This document shows, in pieces, positions 1 through 7,681 of a stretch of 9,173 nucleotides of DNA; position 1 is the first letter of the stretch, and each line of letters starts with the position of its first letter. Both the position numbers and the translations under genes were made by a program. Below the pieces are notes generated by a model that worked only from the letters and a program-made list of their open reading frames with translations, was not told the origin of the DNA and did not search any database. This DNA is from Saprospiraceae bacterium (GTDB lineage Bacteria; Bacteroidota; Bacteroidia; Chitinophagales; Saprospiraceae). Location: assembly GCA_020437045.1 (NCBI GenBank), contig JAGQWV010000514.1, positions 1 to 9,173 of the forward strand. Reading direction: 5' to 3'.

Positions 1-16
1 TTGGTTTAATCATTCT

Positions 17-211
17 TTGTTTGATCCTGTTGGAATTGCTTCGATTGATTGCATGGAGGTTATATTTTCCTATATCTTATCTTTCACCATTTGCTCATGT
101 ACTTACAATCAGCCTGAAATGAAATCGGATTCATTCGGGAAGTTTGTGTCGGAGATATATGGGCATTCTAAAGATTCACTTTTTGATATACATGCCATCA
201 GGGAAGAATAA
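17..211 (+). CDS. Short unrecognised ORF at the left edge, possibly the 3' end of an upstream gene
   Basis: This frame runs open from base 2 of the window to a TAA at 209-211, so it may be the C-terminal end of a gene that begins outside. Internal ATGs occur at 17 and 53. From the ATG at 53 the product would begin with a short hydrophobic stretch ending in FTICSC, which loosely resembles a lipoprotein signal, but there is no lysine or arginine before it and the protein would be only about 50 residues. The rest is polar (ending HAIREE) and matches no family I recognise. No ribosome binding site is visible before either ATG. It could equally be a chance frame or the relic of a decayed gene. Nothing supports a function. 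Confidence 0.22.
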   Translation: MFDPVGIASIDCMEVIFSYILSFTICSCTYNQPEMKSDSFGKFVSEIYGHSKDSLFDIHAIREE

Positions 212-279
212 AAAGCCTAATGCATATTACCGTTAAATCCTTTTGTAACTTCATCAATCTAATCATCCTGGTCGAAGCC

Positions 280-2727
280 ATGCAAAAGATCTATCTATTC
301 ACAACCACAATACTCTTGTTTTTTATGACGTATTCGTACGCGCAAAATATTCCTTACCAAAGCCCTCCCCAGGTGATTCTTGATCTGGTGGATGCTCCTA
401 ACACACCGGCAGTAAGTCTCAGCCCGGATAAAAATTTTATTCTTCTTATCGATGTGCCCAGTTTACCTCCAATCGAAGAGGTAGCTGAAGAAGAACTGCG
501 CATTGGAGGACTGCGGATTAATCCCCGAACCAATGGCAGTAGCCGGGCCAGCACCTTCAAAGGTTTGGCGATAAAAAACATAAGCAATGCAGAGGAAAAA
601 AGAATCTCAGGCTTGCCGGACAAACCCCGACTGGAAAATTTTAGTTGGTCACCGGATGGTCAGTACATCGCCTGCACGCACACTACCGAAAAAGACCTGG
701 AATTATGGGTTGTCGATGTCTCTGCCTATGCAGCAAAGAAAGTTTGTAGCGGTTTGAATGATGCGGTATATGGATTGCCCTATACCTGGATGGGCACGCG
801 GCCCATGTTGCTGGTCAAACTGGTACCAGATCAACGAGGTGACGCTCCCCAGGCACCGGGAATACCCGCTGGGCCGGTTGTTCAGGAAAATGCCGGGGGT
901 GCGGCACCGGTTCGCACCTATCAGGATCTACTTAAAAGTCCTTATGACGAATTGCTTTTCGAATACTACACATCCAGTCAACTGGTAAAAATAGACGTGC
1001 CCGGTGGCCATCAGGAAGTGTTGCCTATTCAAGGCATCATCACTGATTTTAATGTAAGTCCTGATGGCAATTTTGTGCTGGTAGAGCGCATTAAAAAGCC
1101 CTTTTCATACATCGTGCCCTATTACCGATTTCCTCAGGAGGTAACAATCTTTGATCAAAACGGCCTGTTGATCCGGCAAATAGCCGATCTGCCGGCGGCA
1201 GAAAAAATTCCTAAAGGATTTAATGCAGTCGCAGAAGGACCACGATCTTTTGGCTGGCGAAATGACCAACCAGCCACAGTCTATTGGGTAGAGGCCCAGG
1301 ATGGTGGAGATCCCAAAAATGAAGTGCCCGTCCGCGATCAACTGTTTATGTTGAAAGCTCCATTCATCGGATCTCCAACACCCTCTATTAAGTTTTCGCT
1401 TCGTTATCGCGGCATTACCTGGGGAGATGGCAAAATGGCCATCGGTCATGAATTCTGGTGGAGTACCCGCCAGGAAATTACAAGCTCCTGGTCACCGGAT
1501 GTAGCTGAAGACACCAAACAAATCCTGTACGATCGATCATACGAAGACCACTATACGGATCCCGGTGATTTTCAGACTGAACTCAATGCTAATGGTAAAA
1601 GTATCTTACTAAGAGATCCTGAAAACCGACTCTATCTAGCCGGTATCGGGGCATCGCCGGAAGGAAATCGTCCTTTCGTGGATCGATATAACCCTGGAGA
1701 TCAATCGACCGAAAGGCTCTGGAGGTCAGAAGCACCGTATTACGAAATACCGGTGAAAATCCTCGATGCGGAAAAAGGTCTGATGATCACCCGCAGGGAG
1801 TCAGAGGATACACCACCGAATTATTTCCTCCGTAACTGGAATTCTGGAGATCTGCAACCGATCACCGGGTTTCCGAATCCTTATGTCATGTTGTCCGGGG
1901 TAAAAAAAGAATTGGTCAAATATGCGCGTAATGATGGCGTAGAACTTACAGGCACCCTTTATCTGCCACCTGGTTATAATCAGGAGAAGGATGGTGCGCT
2001 TCCTGCGCTGATGTGGGCCTATCCCCGTGAATACAAAAGTGCCGATGCCGCCAGTCAAGTACGAAATTCCCCGTATGAATTCTTACGACTATCTTATGGA
2101 TCTCCACTGTTTTGGGTATTGCGAGGCTATGCCATCTTTGACAACTTTGCCATGCCGATTATTGGTGAGGGAGACGAAGAGCCCAATGAGACGTTTGTAC
2201 CCCAGTTGGTGGCCGGAGCCCAGGCAGCTATCGATAAAATAGTGGAAATGGGTGTCGCCGACCGAGAGCGAATTGGTGTGGGGGGCCATTCCTATGGAGC
2301 TTTTATGACGGCCAACTTACTGGCCCATAGTGACTTATTTGCCGCAGGCATCGCACGAAGTGGCGCCTACAACCGTACGTTAACTCCTTTTGGATTTCAG
2401 TCTGAAGAGCGCACATATTGGGAAGCCCCGGAAATATATAATACCATGTCACCCTTTATGCATGCAGACAAGATCAAGGAACCGATATTACTTATCCATG
2501 GCGAAGCAGATAACAATTCCGGTACATTTCCTATCCAGAGCGAACGTTTTTATGCCGCTCTAAAAGGACATGGGGCTACCACTCGCCTGGTCATGTTACC
2601 CCATGAAAGCCATGGGTATCGGGCACGGGAATCCATTCTCCATATGCTTTGGGAAATGGATCAATGGCTGGAAAAATATGTGAAAAAAATCACTCCTGAA
2701 CAAAGATCTACGCTCAAAACACCATAG
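280..2727 (+). CDS. Secreted S9D-type glutamyl endopeptidase (prolyl oligopeptidase fold serine peptidase)
   Basis: The 815-residue product has a signal peptide (residues 1-21, hydrophobic core ILLFFM, cleavage after SYA with Gln at +1), so it should act in the periplasm or outside the cell. Residues about 35-545 form the N-terminal beta-propeller, with SPDK and WSPDG blade motifs. Residues about 550-815 form the alpha/beta-hydrolase. The catalytic triad is visible: Ser671 in GGHSYGA, Asp744 in GEADNNSGT, His778 in HESHGY. The run from GGHSYGAFMTANLLAH through ARSGAYNRTLTPFGFQ to WEMDQWLEKY is the signature of family S9D, which includes the plant chloroplast glutamyl endopeptidase; that family cleaves after glutamate, and this specificity is inferred here. 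I chose the ATG at 280 over the in-frame ATG at 220 because it places the signal peptide at the N-terminus. A poor TAnnTTTG-like box (TCCTTTTG, 238-245) lies before it. Length is normal and there are no breaks. The next gene downstream is a pseudogene. Confidence 0.93.
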   Translation: MQKIYLFTTTILLFFMTYSYAQNIPYQSPPQVILDLVDAPNTPAVSLSPDKNFILLIDVPSLPPIEEVAEEELRIGGLRINPRTNGSSRASTFKGLAIKNISNAEEKRISGLPDKPRLENFSWSPDGQYIACTHTTEKDLELWVVDVSAYAAKKVCSGLNDAVYGLPYTWMGTRPMLLVKLVPDQRGDAPQAPGIPAGPVVQENAGGAAPVRTYQDLLKSPYDELLFEYYTSSQLVKIDVPGGHQEVLPIQGIITDFNVSPDGNFVLVERIKKPFSYIVPYYRFPQEVTIFDQNGLLIRQIADLPAAEKIPKGFNAVAEGPRSFGWRNDQPATVYWVEAQDGGDPKNEVPVRDQLFMLKAPFIGSPTPSIKFSLRYRGITWGDGKMAIGHEFWWSTRQEITSSWSPDVAEDTKQILYDRSYEDHYTDPGDFQTELNANGKSILLRDPENRLYLAGIGASPEGNRPFVDRYNPGDQSTERLWRSEAPYYEIPVKILDAEKGLMITRRESEDTPPNYFLRNWNSGDLQPITGFPNPYVMLSGVKKELVKYARNDGVELTGTLYLPPGYNQEKDGALPALMWAYPREYKSADAASQVRNSPYEFLRLSYGSPLFWVLRGYAIFDNFAMPIIGEGDEEPNETFVPQLVAGAQAAIDKIVEMGVADRERIGVGGHSYGAFMTANLLAHSDLFAAGIARSGAYNRTLTPFGFQSEERTYWEAPEIYNTMSPFMHADKIKEPILLIHGEADNNSGTFPIQSERFYAALKGHGATTRLVMLPHESHGYRARESILHMLWEMDQWLEKYVKKITPEQRSTLKTP

Positions 2728-2780
2728 ATCAAGTGGAAGGTGATTAAATAGAATTTGCTTTCTTAGAAAATTTATTACGA

Positions 2781-3274
2781 ATGTCTTTTAAGAATTATCT
2801 GTTGCTTTTTTCGGTGCTTGCGATAACTCACCTAAAATTAGGTGCCGAAAATTATATCACCGTAGCCACGATCGGGACCAAACCTCCCACGATGGATCCG
2901 AAAATGGGGCTATCAAGAAATGGTCAATGAAGTGAAAGAATTCTGGCGGCATGAATTAGAACAGGTATTGGCTATAATCGATGCGTTGGTCCACCAGTAC
3001 CAATTATTTTGATTTTGTGGTACAACGCATTAATCTGGATCAGACCATCGCCCACCTGGACAACAATTGGTCTAAATTGAAAAAATTAAAGGAAAAATAC
3101 GGGAGCAAAGTAATTATATCCGACCCTGGTCAATTAGGACCTGTACTTGTCACCAGTGAACATGAAACAATCTCTGCCAAAGAGATGACGAAAGAATTTG
3201 AAATAGAGCTGGTGGATAGTTATTTTGACCGTTCCCGGGCTGTACGCAATGCCCACATTCAGACAAATCCTTAA
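2781..3274 (+). pseudogene. Decayed secreted protein, probably carbon-nitrogen hydrolase-like, frameshifted and internally deleted
   Basis: Protein-like sequence continues through three successive frames. From the ATG at 2781 a signal-peptide-like start (MSFKNYLLLFSVLAI) leads into ENYITVATIGTKPP and DPKMG, but the frame stops at 2928. The +1 frame continues sensibly from 2908 as GYQEMVNEVKEFW and HELEQVL, then loses sense near 2971. A third frame, open from 2978 (ATG at 2981), gives about 97 residues including YFDFVVQRINLD, HLDNNW, KEKYGSKVIISDPG, LGPVLVTSEHE and SYFDRSRAVRNAH, ending at 3274. Start and end resemble, from memory, one group of secreted nitrilase-superfamily proteins of more than 300 residues. 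If so, the whole middle with the catalytic Glu-Lys-Cys is gone. The first shift is cured by removing one G from the GGGG run at 2906-2909, so that one could be a sequencing error; the second junction is a real loss. A weak GATGAT/ATCATC hairpin (3278-3298) follows the stop. Decay is clear; the family name is less certain. Confidence 0.6.
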
Positions 3275-3407
3275 AGTGATGATCAACTAGGAATCATCGT
3301 TTAATCCGCGATTCAGACAAAAGGAATGTCGAATTTTTCCCCAGGACGAGTAACGAATTCGGATCTATTTCGAAAGATCATCCAAGTTGGTCGGAAAAAA
3401 AGAACAG

Positions 3408-3434
3408 TTTAGTAGAATGAGGAAACTACCTTTG
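3408..3434 (+). promoter_or_regulatory. Bacteroidota-type promoter for the LolA-like gene
   Basis: TACCTTTG at 3427-3434 matches exactly the -7 consensus TAnnTTTG used by the Bacteroidota housekeeping sigma factor, and is followed by the common CC context. A TTTAG at 3408-3412, 19 bases before it, is an imperfect -33 box. Transcription would start near 3440, giving a leader of about 55 bases before the ATG at 3497. The leader is A/T-rich with no Shine-Dalgarno sequence, as usual in this phylum. This implies the LolA-like gene is expressed independently of the peptidase and the pseudogene upstream. Confidence 0.6.
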
Positions 3435-3496
3435 CCACCATTCTGTTAGCATTGCAACTGAACACATTCTCATTTTATCCATCTTAAAACATACTT

Positions 3497-4354
3497 ATGA
3501 AAAAGATCCTCTTAACATTTGCCAGTTTATTTCTCTTGGGTATTTCCCTTAGTACCGCTCAAACTGTTGACGAAATTATCGATCAATATTTTGAAAATAC
3601 CGGTGGTAAAGAAGCCTGGAAATCATTGAAATCAATGAAAATGTCTGGTACCAGCAATATGCAGGGAATGGAATTTCCGATTACCATCTATTCTAAGCGA
3701 CCCAATTCCGAAAAGTTGGAAGTTCAGGTGCAAGGAATGGAAATTGTCGAAGCATATGATGGTTCAACCGCCTGGAGTATTAATCCATTTACGGGCAATA
3801 CCACCGCCACTAAAGCCGATGATGAAGCCAATAAGGAGGCTGCCAAAAAAACATTTGAAGATGAACTTCTGGACTACGCAGCTAAAGGGCATAAAGTAGA
3901 ACGCCTGGAAGACGCCGAAATCCAGGGTACACCAACCTTCCAATTAAAACTCACCAAAAAGACGGGTGATGAACAGATCTACTACTTCGATCAGGAGAAT
4001 TTTGTACCGATTATGATAAAGAGTTTTGCCAATGCCGGACCCATGAAAGGTGCCGCTGTCGAGACTTATTTGAGTGACTATACCGATGTTGATGATCTCA
4101 TCATCCCACATTCGATCGAACAAAAGGTAAATGGTCAGACCTTCATGCAAGCCACCATGGAAAATATCGAACTCAATCCGGAAATCGATGACACTATATT
4201 TGCCTTTCCAGCATCGGACCAGTCAAATGATAAAAAAGGCATGGAAGAAGAAAAGTCGGTAAAAAAAGAAATGCCGCCTAAAAAATCGATGATGGAGGAT
4301 AAACCGGTCATGCTCGATAAAAAGAAAAAAGAAGACCCCAAAAAAAATAAATAG
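3497..4354 (+). CDS. Secreted LolA-like (outer-membrane lipoprotein-sorting-like) protein with a lysine-rich tail
   Basis: The 285-residue product starts with a clear signal peptide (KK, then a leucine-rich core, cleavage after STA21 with Gln22 at +1), so it is periplasmic or exported. Residues about 22-239 look like the LolA/LolB-type half-barrel seen in many Bacteroidota 'outer membrane lipoprotein-sorting' proteins: an early helix (VDEIIDQYFENTGGKEAWKSL), then strands with KMSGTSNMQG, YDGSTAWSINPFTG, FQLKLTKKTGDEQIYYFD, a YLSDYTDVDDLIIPHSIE motif and ENIELNPEIDDTIFAFP. These proteins are thought to bind lipid or a hydrophobic ligand; the cargo here is unknown. Residues 241-285 are a low-complexity tail with 15 Lys and 11 Asp/Glu out of 45 plus several Met, likely disordered. 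There is no lipobox cysteine, so it is soluble, not anchored. It has its own promoter at 3427 and is followed after 9 bases by an inverted-repeat element. The family-level call is good; the function is only suggested. Confidence 0.8.
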   Translation: MKKILLTFASLFLLGISLSTAQTVDEIIDQYFENTGGKEAWKSLKSMKMSGTSNMQGMEFPITIYSKRPNSEKLEVQVQGMEIVEAYDGSTAWSINPFTGNTTATKADDEANKEAAKKTFEDELLDYAAKGHKVERLEDAEIQGTPTFQLKLTKKTGDEQIYYFDQENFVPIMIKSFANAGPMKGAAVETYLSDYTDVDDLIIPHSIEQKVNGQTFMQATMENIELNPEIDDTIFAFPASDQSNDKKGMEEEKSVKKEMPPKKSMMEDKPVMLDKKKKEDPKKNK

Positions 4355-4363
4355 ATAAACCTT

Positions 4364-4498
4364 CAATTATTGAGACAAATTCTGAGATTCATTTTTATGC
4401 CCATTAAAACGCATAATACGTAATCAGCGTTGAAGCGACAGCGAGTATTTACCGTGATAAATGGTGCAAAAAGTCGCCAGAATTTGTCTCAATAATTG
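4364..4498. mobile_element. Putative MITE: 135-bp element with perfect 21-bp terminal inverted repeats
   Basis: Bases 4364-4384 are the exact reverse complement of 4478-4498, with 93 bases between. The core of the left arm is TTGAGACAAATTCTG (4370-4384). Read as a TA-targeting insertion (IS630/Tc1-mariner style), the element would be 4370-4492 with 15-bp inverted ends flanked by TA at 4368-4369 and 4493-4494; the restored target is the palindrome CAATTAATTG, which explains the remaining 4 symmetrical bases on each side. The interior encodes nothing but can fold further: TGC-CCATT (4398-4405) with AATGGTGCA (4460-4468), and AACGC (4408-4412) with GCGTT (4427-4431). It begins 9 bases after the LolA-like stop codon, so it would form a long hairpin at that mRNA's 3' end. 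An alternative is a native structured 3' element or attenuator. The inverted repeat is certain; mobility is inferred. Confidence 0.55.
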
Positions 4499-4612
4499 TT
4501 GAATTCTACTACGCTCCATGGATCGAATGGCCAGTCATATACCGTTGTCAAAGACTGGATTTTAAAAGAAAATTCGAACCCTTTTATTACGCTACGTTAG
4601 ACCAACACTGCC
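4499..4612. other. Leader region of the sortilin-like gene, no confident promoter
   Basis: This 114-base stretch between the inverted-repeat element and the ATG at 4613 has no coding frame. It holds a 6-bp inverted repeat, CCAGTC (4531-4536) and GACTGG (4553-4558), with a 16-base loop, followed by ATTTTAAAAG. Inside the loop TACCGTTG (4540-4547) is one mismatch from the TAnnTTTG promoter box, but no TTG box stands about 19 bases upstream. Whether the region is a promoter, an operator or neither cannot be decided from the sequence. Confidence 0.25.
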
Positions 4613-7600
4613 ATGAAAAAATCCCTAATCTTTCCATTGATAATTTTATCTTTTTCATATACCCTGATGATCGCACAGGATTCCATTGCCATTTCTTTTG
4701 GAAATCTGTGGGCAAGAAGTATCGGACCCGCGGTGATGAGTGGGAGAATTTCATCTATCGACGGTATTGATAAAACCCCCGAGGTATTTTATATCGGGGC
4801 GGCGAATGGCGGGGTATGGAAAACAACAAGTGCCGGAGCTTCTTTTGATGCTGTATTTGATGAGCAAATGCAATCTATAGGTGACATTCGAATCGATCAA
4901 AATCATCCGGATACGGTATGGGTGGGTACGGGTGAACCATGGGTGCGAAATTCTGTATCCGTAGGAGATGGTATTTATCTAACCAAAAATGGTGGAAAAA
5001 CCTGGAGTCACATGGGTCTGGATAGGACTGAACGTATCGCAAAAGTATTGATCCATCCAAAGGAGCCAGGTACCATTTACGTTGCTGCCCAAGGTCATCT
5101 CTGGAATGCCAATCCGGAACGGGGAGTATACAAAAGCACAGATTTTGGAGAAACCTGGGAGCAAATAAAGTTTGTCGATGAAAATACCGGTTGTGCTGAT
5201 TTGACGATGGATCCTCAGCATCCCGACACTTTGATTGCTGCTTTTTGGGATCATCGGCGCTCTCCCGATTTCTTCCGCTCGGGTGGCCCGGGAAGTGGAC
5301 TGTATAAATCCGTGGATGGTGGTCAATCCTGGCAAAAAATTACCCAGGGTCTACCGGAAGGTAACTTGGGCCGGATGGCCGTCGAGTTTGCCCCTTCTGA
5401 TCCTCAGATTGTCTATCTTACCGTAGAGTGCGAGAAAAAAGAAGAAAAAGGACTTTATAAATCGACCGATGGTGGAGACTCTTTTCAATTTGTGAATGGT
5501 GACTTTGGCAGTACGGTTCGTCCCTTTTATTTTTCCCGGCTAACTGTTGATCCCAATGATGCCCAAAAATTATATAAATGTGGGTTGGATCTGACGATCT
5601 CCGAAAATGGTGGTGAAGCATTTCGCACGGTAGGGAGTGGAGTCCATTCCGATATACATGCCATCTGGGTACCCAAAGGGATGTCTAAATTTGTAGTAAT
5701 TGGTACCGATGGGGGTGGATACCGCTCTTTGGATGGTGGCTTTTATTTCGAGATGTTCATGAATCTGCCTCTCTCGCAATTCTATCACGTGAGTGTGGAT
5801 GACGCAGTACCATTTAATGTATACGGCGGATTGCAGGATAATGGTTCGTGGTTTGGCCCCTCCAGTGCGGCAGGAGGTATCGATAATGCTGATTGGTCAT
5901 TGTCAAATTATGGCGACGGATTTTATTCATTCAGACATCCTGCCGATGCCAATGTAATCTACTCCGAGTCACAAGGAGGAAATCTGGTGCGCTTCGATCG
6001 TCGTGATGGCCAATCTAAAGACATCAAGCCTTTACCCCTGGCAGGAGATCCTAAATTCCGGTTTAACTGGAATGCTCCGATTCAAATTAGCACCCACAAC
6101 CCGGACCGTCTTTATTTTGGTGCCCAGTTCCTGTTTAAATCTGATGACCGGGGTGATTCCTGGCAACGCATATCGCCAGATCTCACCACGAATGATACCT
6201 CCCGTCAGCAACAGGCAAAAAGTGGTGGCTTATCGATAGATAATAGCACGGCAGAAAACAACACTACCATTTACACTATTGGTGAATCTCCCGTAGACCA
6301 GCAAATAATTTGGGTGGGCACTGATGACGGTCAATTGCAATTAACCCGTGACGGTGGACATACCTGGTCCAATCTCACCAGTAAAATTCCTCATTTACCT
6401 GCCTTCACCTGGTGTAGCTATGTGGAACCCAGCCCCTTTGATGCCGCTGTAGCCTTTGTCACTTTCGATGGCCACAAGCAAGGAGATAAAACCAATTATC
6501 TGTATAAGACCGCAGACTATGGCCAGTCCTGGAAGCGTATCGAGCACAGCAATTTAAAAGGATATGCCCATGTAATCAAACAAGACCTGGTCAACCCGGA
6601 CTTGTTGTTTCTTGGTACAGAATATGGCCTGTTTATCAGTCTGGATGGAGGGATCAGCTGGAAGCGATTTAATAACAACCTACCTGGTGTAGCAGTCCGG
6701 GCCATGGCGATCCATCCCCGGGACCGTTCATTGGTGCTAGCAACCCACGGCCGCGGTATCTACATAATCGACGACCTTACTACCCTACGCCAGATAACAC
6801 CGGACATCATCGACAGTACGCTATCCTTTCTGGACTTACCCCCTTCTGTCATCAGATTACCTCGAAGTAGTCGTCCATTTGGGGGAGCTGGCAATTTTGT
6901 CGGCGAAAATCCCAGTCAGTCCGCCATGATCGCCTACTATATGAGTAAAAGGCATACGTTTGGCCGTATGACACTAGAAGTATACGACGAGGTGGGTACG
7001 CTGGTCACAGATCTGCCTGCCGGAAAGAGTGGGGGAATCAATATTGTTGAGTTGCCATTACGACTTCCGCCTCCTAAAGCTGCACCCACCAAAAACCGGA
7101 TGGCCCTTTTTGGATCACTGATTACACCCGCCTTGCTGGAAGGCACGTACCAGGTACGAATTCAAAAAGGAAAAAAAGAATACACACACAATATTACGTT
7201 AGTGCCGGATCCGGAAAGTATTCACACAAAAGCCGATCGGTCAGTCCAACAAAGGAACCTTAAAATCCTCTATGATTTGACCAATGAACTGGGATATATT
7301 TATTATACACTGGAAGATATGCAGAAGAAAGCTAGAGCTATCAAGACCGATGATCAGGTTTTAAAAGATTCACTGGTAGACTTTGCCGCTTCCGCAGAAA
7401 AATACAAGGAATCACTGGTGTCTCTGGAGGGCGATTTTTATGTAGATGAAGGAGAGGCTCTACGCGAGGAAATTTCAACCCTCTATTATAGTATAAGCCG
7501 GTATCCCGGAAAACCCTCTGTACAGCAAATCGAAAAAACAAAACACCTCGAAAGTAAATTTGAAAAAGTCAGAACCAGGTTTTCTGAATTTACCGCCCGG

Positions 7601-7681
7601 GCAGAAAAAATCAATACAAACCTGGAGGTAAAAAATATACCACCAATCCGGTGGCAAAGTATGAGTGAGTATCTTAAATAA
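4613..7681 (+). CDS. Secreted VPS10/sortilin-like protein with two Asp-box beta-propellers (often annotated 'glycosyl hydrolase')
   Basis: The 1022-residue product begins with a signal peptide (KK, hydrophobic core LIFPLIILSF, cleavage after MIA21, Gln at +1). About eleven Asp-box/BNR motifs (S-x-D-x-G-x-x-W/F) recur, at residues 71, 124 (TKNGGKTW), 175, 233 (SVDGGQSW), 284, 330, 372, 510, 578 (TRDGGHTW), 633 and 676 (SLDGGISW). They make two propellers at about 30-420 and 430-720, closed by LATHGRGIYIIDDL. Residues about 740-865 look like a beta-sandwich (TFGRMTLEVYDEVG to GTYQVRIQKGKKEY), and 870-1022 is helical and charged, possibly coiled coil. The 'glycosyl hydrolase' label comes from Asp-boxes shared with sialidases; these boxes are structural, and I see no sialidase arginine triad, so enzyme activity is doubtful and ligand binding more likely. 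There is no type IX secretion C-terminal domain. No good ribosome binding site precedes the ATG. It converges on the transglutaminase-like gene. Confidence 0.88.
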   Translation: MKKSLIFPLIILSFSYTLMIAQDSIAISFGNLWARSIGPAVMSGRISSIDGIDKTPEVFYIGAANGGVWKTTSAGASFDAVFDEQMQSIGDIRIDQNHPDTVWVGTGEPWVRNSVSVGDGIYLTKNGGKTWSHMGLDRTERIAKVLIHPKEPGTIYVAAQGHLWNANPERGVYKSTDFGETWEQIKFVDENTGCADLTMDPQHPDTLIAAFWDHRRSPDFFRSGGPGSGLYKSVDGGQSWQKITQGLPEGNLGRMAVEFAPSDPQIVYLTVECEKKEEKGLYKSTDGGDSFQFVNGDFGSTVRPFYFSRLTVDPNDAQKLYKCGLDLTISENGGEAFRTVGSGVHSDIHAIWVPKGMSKFVVIGTDGGGYRSLDGGFYFEMFMNLPLSQFYHVSVDDAVPFNVYGGLQDNGSWFGPSSAAGGIDNADWSLSNYGDGFYSFRHPADANVIYSESQGGNLVRFDRRDGQSKDIKPLPLAGDPKFRFNWNAPIQISTHNPDRLYFGAQFLFKSDDRGDSWQRISPDLTTNDTSRQQQAKSGGLSIDNSTAENNTTIYTIGESPVDQQIIWVGTDDGQLQLTRDGGHTWSNLTSKIPHLPAFTWCSYVEPSPFDAAVAFVTFDGHKQGDKTNYLYKTADYGQSWKRIEHSNLKGYAHVIKQDLVNPDLLFLGTEYGLFISLDGGISWKRFNNNLPGVAVRAMAIHPRDRSLVLATHGRGIYIIDDLTTLRQITPDIIDSTLSFLDLPPSVIRLPRSSRPFGGAGNFVGENPSQSAMIAYYMSKRHTFGRMTLEVYDEVGTLVTDLPAGKSGGINIVELPLRLPPPKAAPTKNRMALFGSLITPALLEGTYQVRIQKGKKEYTHNITLVPDPESIHTKADRSVQQRNLKILYDLTNELGYIYYTLEDMQKKARAIKTDDQVLKDSLVDFAASAEKYKESLVSLEGDFYVDEGEALREEISTLYYSISRYPGKPSVQQIEKTKHLESKFEKVRTRFSEFTARAEKINTNLEVKNIPPIRWQSMSEYLK

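Noticed and set aside
185..199. The 15-base GATATACATGCCATC recurs at 5651-5665, encoding DIHAI in frame in both places.
   Set aside because: One 15-base match in 9 kb is only mildly unlikely, the flanks do not match, and the surrounding proteins are unrelated. Treated as coincidence.
220..279. Upstream in-frame ATG at 220 as the start of the S9D peptidase.
   Set aside because: It would bury the signal peptide behind a 20-residue extension; the ATG at 280 gives a standard export signal.
1105..1449. 114-codon minus-strand open frame inside the peptidase gene.
   Set aside because: Antisense shadow of a well-conserved coding region with no recognisable protein.
3278..3298. GATGAT...ATCATC hairpin after the pseudogene as a terminator.
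   Set aside because: Only 6 bp, a 9-base loop and no real T-tract follow it.
4613..7681. Reading the Asp-box protein as a true sialidase or other glycosidase.
   Set aside because: Asp-boxes are structural; no sialidase arginine triad or catalytic Asp/Glu context was found, and the overall pattern is that of VPS10/sortilin-type propellers.
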